The position numbers and the translations under genes are program-made. The notes under the pieces were generated by a model. The model worked only from the letters and a program-made list of their open reading frames with translations, was not told the origin of the DNA and made no database searches. A DNA stretch of 64,000 nucleotides from Tigriopus japonicus (taxonomy: Eukaryota > Arthropoda > Copepoda > Harpacticoida > Harpacticidae): contig CM021318.1 in the NCBI GenBank assembly GCA_010645155.1, positions 1,022,158 to 1,086,157 on the forward strand, in the 5' to 3' direction. Positions 25,190 through 35,640 of the stretch are shown piece by piece. How positions within the stretch are numbered: position 1 is the stretch's first letter; every line of letters begins with the position of its first letter.

Positions 25190-25262
25190 GGGGAAAGACC
25201 CGGGATCGAACCCACGAACCCGAGCATTGCACGGTCGCGCACCATGAATTACCTTACTTCTT
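25190..25262 (-). repeat. tRNA-like / SINE-like segment
   Basis: Read on the minus strand, the segment has gtgcgcgaccgtgcaatgct followed by tcgggttcgtgggttcgatcccggg. GGTTCGATCCC is a good B-box (T-arm). The upstream part does not fold into a full tRNA cloverleaf that I can support, so a tRNA pseudogene or SINE head is more likely than a functional tRNA. Confidence 0.35.
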
Positions 25263-25560
25263 TCAGAATGCCGGGATGCTGATTGCGAGATCATTGCGGA
25301 CTTGAAAGAGTTTGTTAGTTTTAAAAAAGAAATGACCTTTTTACAACAATGATCTGGCAAAAGTTAAATTGCATTTTACAAAGCCCAAATTCAACTTTTT
25401 TGTTATTAGGTAAAATAAACTCTGGATAAAAATAAACATGTGTGAGGTAAAACATGAAAGTAATTCAAATTTTGAATGTGCAACGACTTGTTGGCCCAAC
25501 GAGTGTTGTAAAGTTGTTGGGTCTGGGTTTGTTAATTGAAGTCCAGCAACACGTTCGAGA

Positions 25561-25829
25561 ATGGATGAGTGTAATCGAACGAATTCAGCTGGGGATTCTG
25601 GGGCCAAAATGGCTAGGGATGCGTCGGAGTCGAGACTCACACTCCACAAAATTTAATCAAAATTCGTGAGCCCAACTCGTTTTCTTCACTTTGATAATCA
25701 ATTCAAATAAGAAATTTTTCCTCATGAAGCAAACTAAAACTATGAAATGTCCGAACCTAGTTCTGACCCATCCCTAGTCATTTTGGTCCCAGAATCTCCA
25801 GCTGAAATCGTTCGATTACACTCATCCAT
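25561..25829. repeat. Well-preserved fold-back element
   Basis: The arms 25561-25621 and 25769-25829 are inverted copies matching at 57 of 61 positions, with a loop of about 147 bp. No coding sequence. It could form a long hairpin in RNA or single-stranded DNA. No terminal features of a known superfamily were recognised. Confidence 0.75.
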
Positions 25830-26958
25830 TGAGAAAAAATTTGGAAATTTAACTCCAAACCTTGATCGTTATGGGAAAATGTGATTGCATTTGGGCGATA
25901 AACTGACAATTATACGAGCTGAAATGCGATTTATGATGATTGCAATTACCTTGAAGTCAATTGTGATTAAAAATATTGACTTGAAAATGTTAAAATGCAG
26001 TCAATTCATTGTTATTTCCGTTACACTTTCAACTTAGGGCTGGAGCCTACCAAGAAATCGGTATATTTTGGGCGGTTGCTTACCCCTGTTCAAGACTATA
26101 TCTCAATTTGGGTCAGGATCTATTGGTTTGGCTACTGATTGTCCAGTTTGGCAGGCCTGGCAGGATTTCTTCTCTCCGTGTTTCATTGACGAAAATGAAA
26201 GGAGAGTTCGCCTCTTCAGCCGAGATCGCCCTCGCAAAACTAACTCAGGACAGCGTGAGACGAGCATAGGCTTTTACCTCTCAAAAACTGATTGAAACGG
26301 AATAATGCTTTGAAGTGCCATCAAAATAATAGAACTGCAAAGAAAAATAATTTTCATGGCATACTCTTCACCTAACGACACCATAAATTAAAGACTCTAT
26401 CAGCCTATGTTAAATTTTCAAACACGTTGTCTTGATTATGCTTTTAGAATGCTTGATCGTATTATTGATCCTAATATTAGTGGATATTTCCGATGCACTT
26501 TGGAATGATTCCGTTCCTCAACTGTCAACTATCGTGTAAAGATCCGTCAAGCACGAAATAAGCTTTATGGCAACTTCTCTTCTCTTGAAATGTCGAAGTT
26601 AATAGCCACCCTGGTCGTCTTTCTATCGGCAGCCTCAAAAGCATAAAAATATACATTTCTTGGAGTCATTTTAAAATATTTCAGTCTTCCATTAATTGGT
26701 AAACCTCATGAAACTAACTGCCCCCTCATCTCAATCCAGGCGTTTCGGCACGTATCTCGATGAATTCTGATTAGATTCCTTCCCAAATTTGGTTTTTAGA
26801 TCAACGTTCACAGCACATTGTTTTCTTGGAATCACGCCAGCGCTTCATTAACTGCCGCCTGCTTTGCTCTTCCAAAAACATCACAGATAAAGAATTAAAC
26901 GGGTAGGAATCACTTGTATTTGTACGCGACATGTGCCCCATCAAAACAGCGTAACAAC

Positions 26959-29352
26959 ATGGCCTCACTCTCAAGTTTGGGTCGACGCGCTCTCCGTTCC
27001 ATGTTGGCCACGCCTCCTTTGGTTCGAGCCGTCGCTACCCCGGGATCCCGCCTTGTCATTCACCAATGGCACGCCGTTCCAGCCACCACGTGGTCTAGGG
27101 CATTCTGTTCATCCACGACTCCATTGAGATCTTCCGATATGGAACCTTTGGAGCCCGTGGAACCCGTAGATCCCCAGGATCCCACGGGTGAAAAGGCCAT
27201 CTATCGTGGTATTTTGGCCACGCAAATCAAATTGGTGAAGGGCTTCTCGTTGACGACGAGTGCCATTGGGTTGTTTTGCCAACCCGTGTTGTACCATCAC
27301 CTTCAGACGACGAGTGGGGCGTCGTTGGTCGTGGTGTTGTTCACGGGGGCGTTCTTGTCGTTTTTCACGTTTGCCACGCCCCTGCTCATTCATTTCGTGA
27401 GCAAGAAATACGTGACGGAATTGCGCTACAATCAGTTGGAAGACACTTACACGGCTATTACGTACAGTGTTTTGCTCAAGAAGAAAGAGGTAAAAAGTAA
27501 CCCCGTTATTTTACTATTGATTGTCATCTCGAAGTCCAAACTTACTCTATACGTTTTACTGCAATTTCATATTGAATTTGAAAGACGGCGGAGTTAAAGC
27601 CGTGTTTTATATCCCTTCTTTTCATGCTCAATAATGTAGCTTGATGACCCAAATTCCTTAATGCCCGATCTGTTATTTGAATAACGGAAAAGATAAAAAA
27701 TTCACGAACATGTTTAAAATCAAGGACAGTTGTTTCATTAGGAAAAACTCCCTAAACCCTACAGGGTCGGCAGACCAAGTGCAGACCCATTAAAGCCGTC
27801 CAAACTCTTGTAGTTTTCAATTGATCTTTTTCAACGTTGCATTTTAAGAATCCTGAAATGTTAAGGAATAAAGGTTGTTTTGTACATATCCCTGTAGGAG
27901 CCCTTGATCATGGGTAAGATCATGACATCGGTGAAGTAATTGGGATAGTTGGCACAGAGCCTTGCATTTGTCCCTCAAGAGGAGAAAGGCAGAATTTTGG
28001 GTTGGAGTCCATTATTTGGTATCCCAACATGACTCACTTTTAAGGATGGGTTGTAAAAGAAAGTCTATGAGCCTCAATTAGACCTGAAACGGACACTGGT
28101 TATGTACTAAAAACGGCAAAATCCACACTGGGACCGCCGACCCTGTAATCTGGCACTGATAGTTATTACTGACGGAGAGACCTTGATCAAGAATTATTAC
28201 GCAATAATAACTTTTTATTTTATGAGAGATCCAAGATTTTAGGGTGCATTCTTTTTGTTATGAATGATGACAGGTCTAAATGGAAATGTTGATTGTTAAA
28301 TTCATAAAAAAGATTTTTAAATTCTCGGGAGATACATTACATCAGGAACCACTGTACTGCAGGACGAATTTCTAAAATATACCTTGAGTCCCGTCATTGT
28401 AATAAAATGTGAGTTTTTTGCAACAAATATATTGTTCCGTTGAATTTTCATTCTTCTTATCGGACCCAAGTGTATCTTAAAAATAATTCTGGTTTGTGCC
28501 ATTCTTGATTATATACAATGTCTGTTATCAAACAAAGTAGCAAATGCAGCTTGCATCAAAAGTTGCAACTTTTAATGTTTTTGGTAGAATTTAGCAAATT
28601 TTCGATTTTTCCGCAGCAAACTGCAACTGTTGATGTTTTTCTGCATTCATAATTGATTTTTTTTGTGAAAAATGGTTGGAATTTAATATTTCGAACTTCC
28701 TATAACATTTAAGAACTTCTTGTCATATTTTTGACAAATTTTTGGCGGCCAATTTTTGGCGCTCGCGGGCCACACGATCCAAAACGGCAAAAAAAATCTA
28801 GGATGAAATTATATAGTTTACCTACCCTACATATGCATAATCAATCTTATGTATTTTATAGTACTCTCGCGGGCCTCGCGAAATCAGCTCGCGGGCCAGG
28901 GTTTGCACACCCCTGGTCTAATTGAATACATGCCACCTTGGTAATAAAATACTGCCACTTTATCTAAGCCCTAGTTAATTACGGTAATACATTTGACTGT
29001 ACTTATTTGGAGACTCATTTTGGATTAGATTACCTCTTAGAAAGGGATTCAATGAAAAAATGTTACACTTCCGCATCAAGAACTAGAGCAACTAGAGGCG
29101 TCCTTTTTTTGCTTTCAGATCAAATTTCGATTGCAAGATGTGCAAGTCCCTGATATTCCAGGCATGTTCACAACCTTCAAGGCCAGGAATATTCCTTTGT
29201 TCGTCGATGGCACCCAATTCGACGTTCCTCAACATTATGGCAAGATCATGGGATACGACAAACCATTAAATTTAAGGTGGGACCCTCCTGCTGATTCTCC
29301 TCAAGAAAAATCAGAGTCCTCAAAAACTAATGGCGAGTCACGTCAGTCATAG
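26959..29352 (+). CDS. TMEM70: Transmembrane protein 70, mitochondrial (TMEM70)
   Basis: Two exons, 26959-27489 and 29119-29352, are joined in phase 0 by a GT-AG intron and give 254 residues, close to the roughly 260 of vertebrate TMEM70. TMEM70 is an inner-membrane factor that helps assemble ATP synthase by supporting c-ring formation. Residues 1-50 are rich in R/S/A and lack acidic residues, as in a mitochondrial presequence. An acidic-proline stretch follows (EPLEPVEPVDPQDP). The core begins YRGILATQIKLVKGFSLTTS and continues into two closely spaced hydrophobic segments (about 95-115 and 122-145). The second exon supplies the matrix-side tail. The chosen start has good context (acaacATGG); an in-frame ATG at 26914 would only add residues ahead of the presequence. 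Polyadenylation hexamers are at 29354-29359 and 29363-29368. The intron contains two transposon relics. Confidence 0.85.
27762..28145. mobile_element. TA-flanked MITE in the TMEM70 intron
   Basis: The ends are inverted repeats beginning CAGGGTCGGC (left CAGGGTCGGCAGACCAAGTG; right, reverse-complemented, CAGGGTCGGCGGTCCCAGTG). TA flanks both ends (27760-27761 and 28146-28147). The 384-bp interior is noncoding. TA duplication fits a Tc1/mariner-like mobiliser, but the terminal motif does not by itself fix the superfamily. Confidence 0.65.
28740..28915. mobile_element. Truncated hAT-like remnant in the TMEM70 intron
   Basis: The right end, reverse-complemented, reads CAGGGGTGTGCAAACCCTGG, a typical hAT-type terminus. 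Inside, gcgggcc recurs three times. No matching left terminus was found, so the copy is probably truncated. Confidence 0.4.
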
Positions 29353-29814
29353 AAATAAAAGAAATAAATTCATCCTGGCAAGAGGCTTTCTAACGTTTTC
29401 CTGAAGTATGCTCGTCATTAGCGGCCAATGGTTGGTAGAGAACGGTTTGACGAATTTACTACATGTTGAGTGCTTGGTTTATTTTTAAGTTGTAACAATC
29501 TTGAAAATGTGTAAAGGAAAAGGCTAATGAATGATGTCATATTAACTGTACTTTGGATTCATATCAAGTGAAGATGGACTGATGGGACTTTTGGCCAAAA
29601 TATCGGTTTCGGTTTCGGCTCGAAACCGAAAGCACACAAGCAATAAAAGAATAAAGTTTGAGCGAAAACTCGATCTCACACAAACATTTCTTTGTTCATT
29701 TACAAAATTCGATTGGCCCTTCTTCCATAGGTAAGAGGAGTCGTAAGGTATGTCTTATTTATTCATAAGCTTTGCAGTCAGCTACTTTCGGTAGGGGATA
29801 CGGGGTGATAATAC

Positions 29815-30140
29815 CTTAAATGCTGTTAGAGGATCAACTCCTACATATTCCCGACGAAGACTAATGGGCAAAAGATTAAACAATGAAGGAGTTAGATAAA
29901 GCGAAGAGGACTCCATTGTTCGAACTAGCCTGGATTCCTTGGGATTTGGAGGTGCTCTCAGAGGTCAAAGCACAAGTAAAACTTCTACGGTCGCCACAAC
30001 TGACCTCAAATCCTTGGATAGGAAAGAGCCCATGAAAACAAAGAGCTCTTGAAAACATACAGTATCAGATACCTTTCATACCCTCTCTGAATATTGTACA
30101 ACCCTAACTTTTGGTGTCTCTCCCAAGAGTAGACTTTCTC
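29815..30140 (-). pseudogene. Degraded C-terminal fragment of a non-LTR retrotransposon ORF
   Basis: Read leftward, the fragment encodes YERYLILYVF, then VRTM and SLFNLLPISLRREY, the order seen at the C-terminal end of CR1/Jockey-like LINE reverse transcriptase ORFs. The pieces lie in different frames, so there is at least one frameshift. A second copy is at 38505-38800. Both are dead fragments. Confidence 0.6.
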
Positions 30141-30250
30141 CAAGTCATTAACTAGACTTTTTTGAGGCCTTGGCAACGTCAAGACACACTACATCAACTG
30201 ACTCGTGACTTCCAGGCCCGTCAATGATCTGCTCAATATGGTCAACCAAT

Positions 30251-30610
30251 GCTTCAAGTGAGCGTTTTGAATCATACCGCTAGCGGTAGAACAGGGCCGT
30301 TGGCTATGCTGCGTTGCTCAGCCCATTTTGGCAAATTCAAGTTTTTCCTATTTAAGCGTCTATTTAATGATTCTAGGTCCTTGGAACCGATCAATATTTC
30401 AGGTAAAGATGCCTGGGCTGGAATTGGGTCAACAATATGCAATTTTTTTAGGGGTATTGAATTAAAAGCAATTAAGCAAGCCTTGTGTTATTGCAAAAAA
30501 GAGGACTTAATATTGATCCAAACAATAATTTAAAGATGCTGATGTGTTCTGTGGATTCTGAAGAATCAAATCAATATTCCAAAATGTTGCCCATACAAAG
30601 AAATGAAATA
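30251..30610 (+). repeat. Dispersed repeat, family C (copy 1)
   Basis: It begins gcttcaagtgagcg, contains the perfect 12-bp palindrome accgctagcggt, and is similar along about 350 bp to 35031-35390. The first half is also present inverted at 35441-35640. The sequence is noncoding; transposon superfamily unknown. Confidence 0.65.
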
Positions 30611-33083
30611 CAGAACCAATGATTTTGCTCGTTCATTATTCAATTCCCTTCTCAATTCGACTTTTTGAACTAAAATTGTCGGAAAAAAATCAAGTATAAT
30701 TCGCAAAAAATCTCCCATGTTGACATCCGTGAGTTATTAAATTACTAGATTTTACTAGAACTAACTTTTTTACTCAAGGAAAGACATCCCTCGAAATTTG
30801 TATAACAAAAATGAGAAATTAAGAGATTATGAGAGAAAAATGATCAATGAGCTAATTCAAAGTCCCATAGAACAATTTGAAGAAAACGGCATTTCTGATG
30901 ATTCCTTGATGGTTTTCCCACAATTTGACTCACTATTGTTTGTGCCCTCTCTTGTTCATAAAATGAACAACTCCTTATCAGAGCAAACAAAGGGAGTTCT
31001 TCAAACTGATGGGAGAAGTGACAATCTGCGCCATCTTTTGAAGGAACAAGGTGGGGTTTCAACAAAATATTTGTCCTTAATTTGCAATTTCTCAGCATGG
31101 CTTTGGATCCTTAAATACCATAATATTGAAGCTTATAACAAATAGATTCGAAATATAAAAAGAATTCAATTCTAGGATAAGTTCAAGACAAGTATAACTC
31201 TACTACATCACGAGATTCTGCCCTCGATTTGCTTTAATCTATGAACGGATTTTGAGGCTTCGATTAAATTTCTCAATTGACAAAAGCCTCACAGAATAGT
31301 GAGCAACGCTTTTTGAAAGGCTCTTCGAAGTCCTCTTTGACATCTAACTTGTTTCTAATTCACTTTCACCTTGAGCAGTCAAACGTCAAAGAGATTGCTT
31401 GTTCTCAAAAACAATATTTATAATATCTGCTTCCTAGCATGGACGTTGATCCAACTTCATTTGCATTGTTATTGCAAGCACTTGCGTTTTTTACATTCGC
31501 ATTTAACTTACTTACCTTTTTGTTCAAGCGATGTGGACTAAAATTACCTAATTAACATGAAACAGATAATGAGAGGATATAAGAGATCGTAATAATCAGA
31601 TGTCCTTTTGGATTGGCCGTGATTGTGTTGTAAATAAAAGATTAACAATGGCTCACCTGAGATTTACGACAATAACACGTTGCTCGGTTGGTGATCATTT
31701 CAGGCAAATCCCATCACTACCTCAAAACCAGTTTTTCCTTTGATGTCCTATTCTGCTTTACATCAGGTTGTTTCTTATAATTCCCTACTACAAAGAGTAG
31801 AAGCCTAAACGGAACACAAATAGGAGAAAACGCTTTCACAAACCGGCTACGAAATGTTTGAGTCACCTGAACGAACCAAAGCTTGACCATGCCTCGTCAT
31901 CTAAATTTTTAACAAGAATCTAAGACGAAGTCAGCCCACGTACACCTCAATCTTTACAATACAGGGTTACTCATATGAATCTTAGCAACTAAAAAATTCA
32001 AACCAATCTGATGTATATGCGTTACATTTGTAATTGAAATTGAAATTTTGCAGAAATTGACAATTAATTACCTGCCAATTACTCGTTTGTTGTTTTAACA
32101 CACAAAATTCCGAGAACCAATCATTCTGACTGATGCATCTAAACAAAATCCCTATTCCTAAAGTCAAGCCTGCTAATAAATACCATATCTAATTCAACTT
32201 CCACTTAAACTTGTGAAAATTAATTGTGAAATCTGTGACTTTCTGAGGAATCATGAACAGCTTTTTGTTTTTTGATCCTTATTCTAAATTTTGACAATAA
32301 CCACTTTGTTTGAGATAAACTTACGCATCTTTTGAAATTAACTTTGCAATAATCTAGATTAGTTTGGCTTTAAATACTTCAAGTTATTTTGGTGCTTTTT
32401 CATTTTATGCACCAATTAGTTTTCTTTGTAAGCAAATATATTTGGCCCACTTGATTTCTCAGTTTCTTTTTGACCCCGCGACCAAACCTTCGATTCAAGT
32501 TTTTTTCGAACCAAGATGCATTTGGGTCGATCGCCGTTAATGTCACCAAACAAGATTTTTAAGCAAAGTGTCGCCGTTCTGGTCCCTGCTCAGGTTTTTG
32601 GGTCAAACAGTATAACACAACTTGACTTGAAGAGACCCTCAGAAACATAATTCGGACTCAAAAATGGAGACACTGCTCGTTTGATCCTATCCCTGTGTGT
32701 CTCCGATTCATTAATCCATTTTCTTCTCCACTCATGTGACTTGGAAAAGCTTTCATTGAGCGATGGGCAAGAACAGAGCCTCACTTTCGTTTTCAAAAAC
32801 GAACTGACCGGTCATAAGGCAGGCTTCGCTGAAACTGAAGCATAAGAATCCAATGACTTTTTTGACATTGGTTCGATCAGATCACCTTTGGCCTGATCAG
32901 TCCTTAAGAAGCAAGTTGTAGTAACGAAAGTTTGCTTTAACCAGTGGTGCTTTTTAAGCCTCGCAATAAAGTTGCTCTTCATATTTTGCGGCAAACATTT
33001 GATGGAACGTCCGGTTATTCAATTGAATTGAGAGCTTTCTGCAAGCTAAAAAATTACGGGACAACGCAATCCAGTGCAGTACC

Positions 33084-34289
33084 ATGATATCCATGGGAAG
33101 GAAAGTTCTGCAGAGCAAAAACATCGGTTTGCTCATCGTTTCAGCGGTTGGTTTCATTTTGATCACGTCGGAGATTAGCATCAAGAACAGACCTTATGTT
33201 TCCAAGTACTATTCGAACCTGGAAAGACGGTTCCAAGAGCTTCAAGAACAATTTGAGGAACTTGTAGTGATTGATGAGGAACCAACATGTTCCCCAACAA
33301 ATAGTGTGGCCTTTGCTAAAACCCACAAAACCGGAAGCTCCACATTACAGAATATCATGTTCCGATATGGAGTAAAGCACGATTTGAACTTTGCTTTACC
33401 TACTAAAGGAGGGTGGATGTTCTCTTTGAAAGAGCCTTTCAATGCAAATATGGTGCTTGATGGGCCATTTAAAGATTTGGATTTGAACCTATTTGCTTTC
33501 CATAGTATATGGAGATACAACGAAGTAAAGCGAGTTTTGCCTCAGGCCAAACATGTGACTCTTTTGCGAGATCCAACGGAGTGTTTCGAGTCCAATTATG
33601 TCTACATGGGTCTCAGTGCTGCGTACAAGATGGATTTCAACGAGTTTGCCCAGAAGAAGGCCCGTACTGGAATGCTTCGCAAACCCAATAGCTTCATTGG
33701 CAAGAACCAACAACTTTGGGATCTTGGCTTGAATGAAGTGGAGATGGAAAATCGAACTCTAGTCAGGCGGAAGATCCAAGCTTTGGATCGACAAATGGAT
33801 TTGGTTCTCATCATGGAACAATTTGATGAGTCTTTGGTTCTCCTCAGTGATCTGTTGTGTTGGCCAATTGATGAGTTGGCTTACTTGAAACAGAACGAAC
33901 GGATTGGAGCCAAGAAGACCAATATCACGCAAGAGACACGAAAGATTATGAGGAAATGGCTGTGGGCCGATTACTTGCTCTACGATCACTTCAAGGCCAA
34001 GCTTAAATCGAAGTTAAAGGCTCTCCAGGGTCCATATCTGCAGAAACGTCTTCAAGAGCTCAATGATGCTAAAGCTATGATAAAAAGTGATTGTGTGATT
34101 CAGAAATCGGACAATTCCAAACTGACTGGGGAATTCAAAATGGCCTTGCCCATCGTTTTGGGATACGTGATTGACGAGACGAAGCCTTGGTGTGCCACTT
34201 TTGCACGGAGCGAGCCTAATTTTAGTAAACAGATCCGCGAGTTCCAAGAACTGAAAGCAAAGGCTCAACATTTAAAGGGAAATATTTGA
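33084..34289 (+). CDS. Galactose-3-O-sulfotransferase family protein, tandem copy 1
   Basis: An intronless 401-residue protein. Enzymes of this family move sulfate from PAPS to the 3-hydroxyl of galactose on glycolipids or glycoproteins in the Golgi. A short cytosolic N-terminus precedes a signal anchor at about residues 13-30 (GLLIVSAVGFILITS), giving type II topology. A coiled-coil-like stem (about 40-65) follows. The 5'-phosphosulfate loop is FAKTHKTGSSTLQN (about 76-89), and the 3'-phosphate site is VTLLRDPTECFESNYVYMG (about 157-175). Family blocks LFAFHSIW and LVLIMEQFDESLVLLSDLLCW are also present. Length fits the 400-420 usual for GAL3ST. Copy 2 lies about 6.7 kb downstream in the same orientation. 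Acceptor sugar cannot be inferred, so no subtype symbol is given. Confidence 0.88.
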   Translation: MISMGRKVLQSKNIGLLIVSAVGFILITSEISIKNRPYVSKYYSNLERRFQELQEQFEELVVIDEEPTCSPTNSVAFAKTHKTGSSTLQNIMFRYGVKHDLNFALPTKGGWMFSLKEPFNANMVLDGPFKDLDLNLFAFHSIWRYNEVKRVLPQAKHVTLLRDPTECFESNYVYMGLSAAYKMDFNEFAQKKARTGMLRKPNSFIGKNQQLWDLGLNEVEMENRTLVRRKIQALDRQMDLVLIMEQFDESLVLLSDLLCWPIDELAYLKQNERIGAKKTNITQETRKIMRKWLWADYLLYDHFKAKLKSKLKALQGPYLQKRLQELNDAKAMIKSDCVIQKSDNSKLTGEFKMALPIVLGYVIDETKPWCATFARSEPNFSKQIREFQELKAKAQHLKGNI

Positions 34290-34429
34290 TGGCATGCTCT
34301 TTCTTCGATATGTGATCCTGATAAAAACATATTATAGTTATAAATCAATTTTGAAAAACGAAACACATTCTCGCAATCGATCTTTCTTATTTGGGTTACC
34401 TTGAACACCGTATTTACGAGATTGCCTAG

Positions 34430-34630
34430 TCCCTAAAATAAGATGAGGAAATATGCTTAAAAATTTGTTTAGGCCCTAATATATGCTTAAAAACGGTTCG
34501 AAATACGCTCAATGATATACTCCTAAATCCAAAATATGCTTTAAAATGGCTCGAAATATGCTTCAAAGCTGCTCAAAATGTGCTTAAAAATTGCGCTTAA
34601 TATGCTCAAAATGTGCTTAACAACCTAAAC
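34430..34630. repeat. Degenerate tandem array of about 15-20-bp units (aaatatgcttaaaa type)
   Basis: The motif (a)tatgctt(a)aaaa or close variants (tgtgcttaaaa, tacgctcaa) recurs about ten times over 200 bp. The period is irregular. Noncoding, just downstream of the first sulfotransferase gene. Confidence 0.55.
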
Positions 34631-35030
34631 CCCCAAAAATACTCTTTGATAGCGCTAAGAGACATACTTGTTTTTCGCACAACTCAGTTTTTGAGGCTGC
34701 CATTCAATCTCGGTGGCAGTCAAAAAACTATGTGCCTAAGAAAAAGGCAATTTTAAAAAAGCCCACAATGTTAAACAAATTCTAAGCCCTATTAGAAAAA
34801 ATGTGCATGTGAAGAAACAAAGGTTTCCGATAAAATAAAGTGGACGAGGTTTTTTGTGCTGATGAAAGGAATTTTTATTTATTGAAAAAGACATTTTCAA
34901 TGCTTCAAAGTCATTTTGCTTGCATTATTACGCATGATGTCGCAGTCTGAACCAAATGTAGCAGGATTTTTCGGTACAATTTTGGAAACTTTGTATTTTT
35001 GTGATTGTTGTCGCAATGGGACATGACAAA

Positions 35031-35640
35031 GGTAGCGTTTTGAATCATACCGCTAGTGGCAAATCAGGGCTGTTGGCTGTGCTTAGTTGCCCAGCCCGTT
35101 TTGGCGATTTCAAGTTTTTTCCATCTTATTGTCCATTCAAGGATTCTAGGTCCTTGCAAACGATCGGTATTTCACGTACAGAGGCTTTGGATGGAATTGG
35201 GCCAATAATACGCAAAATTTATTTTTAGGGTAATTGAATTAAAAGCAATTAAGCAAGCCTTGTGTTAATGCAAAAAGAGGACTTAAAATTGATCCAAACA
35301 AAAATTTAAAGATGTTTATTTGATCGGTGGATGCCAAAGAATCATATTAATATTTCAAAATGTTGCCCATACAGAGAAATGAAATAGTTTTTAATGTTTC
35401 TTTTAGGTCACATATGATTTTATATATCTCATTTTCTAGCAAATAAATTTTGCGTATTATTGATCCAAATCCAGCCTCGGCATCTTAACGTGAAATATCA
35501 ATCGCTTCCAAGATCTAAGAATCATGAAATGGACGCTTAAATGGGATAAACTTGGATTTGCCAAAATGGGCTGGGCAACTCAGCACAGCCAACGGCCTTG
35601 TTCTACCGCTAGCGGTAAGATTTATAACGCTCACTTGAAG
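35031..35640. repeat. Large inverted pair of family C repeats
   Basis: The left arm, 35031-35226, and the reverse complement of 35441-35640 align over about 190 bp, starting at the palindrome accgctagcggt (imperfect in the left arm) and ending gcaaaatttattt. About 215 bp separate the arms. The left copy continues in register with the single copy at 30251-30610. Either one fold-back element or two insertions in opposite orientation would explain this. Confidence 0.65.

Larger units (their letters stand above)
24682..26958. other. Intergenic between divergent phosphatase and TMEM70 genes
   Basis: The region contains the phosphatase promoter side, with a run of aatc/agtc-type repeats at about 24675-24715, a tRNA-like B-box segment (25190-25262), a fold-back element (25561-25829), and a possibly coding-derived remnant (26395-26646). 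No intact gene is supported. Confidence 0.5.
29369..33083. other. Repeat-bearing intergenic region upstream of the first sulfotransferase
   Basis: It contains a LINE fragment (29815-30140) and one copy of a dispersed repeat (30251-30610). The 115-codon open frame at 30798-31145 has no recognisable domain and lies in AT-rich DNA; I do not call it a gene. From about 32450 to 33083 the sequence is related to that upstream of the second sulfotransferase gene. Confidence 0.5.

Noticed and set aside
30798..31145. 115-codon plus-strand frame
   Set aside because: No recognisable domain, AT-rich codons, no supporting splice or regulatory context; consistent with chance.
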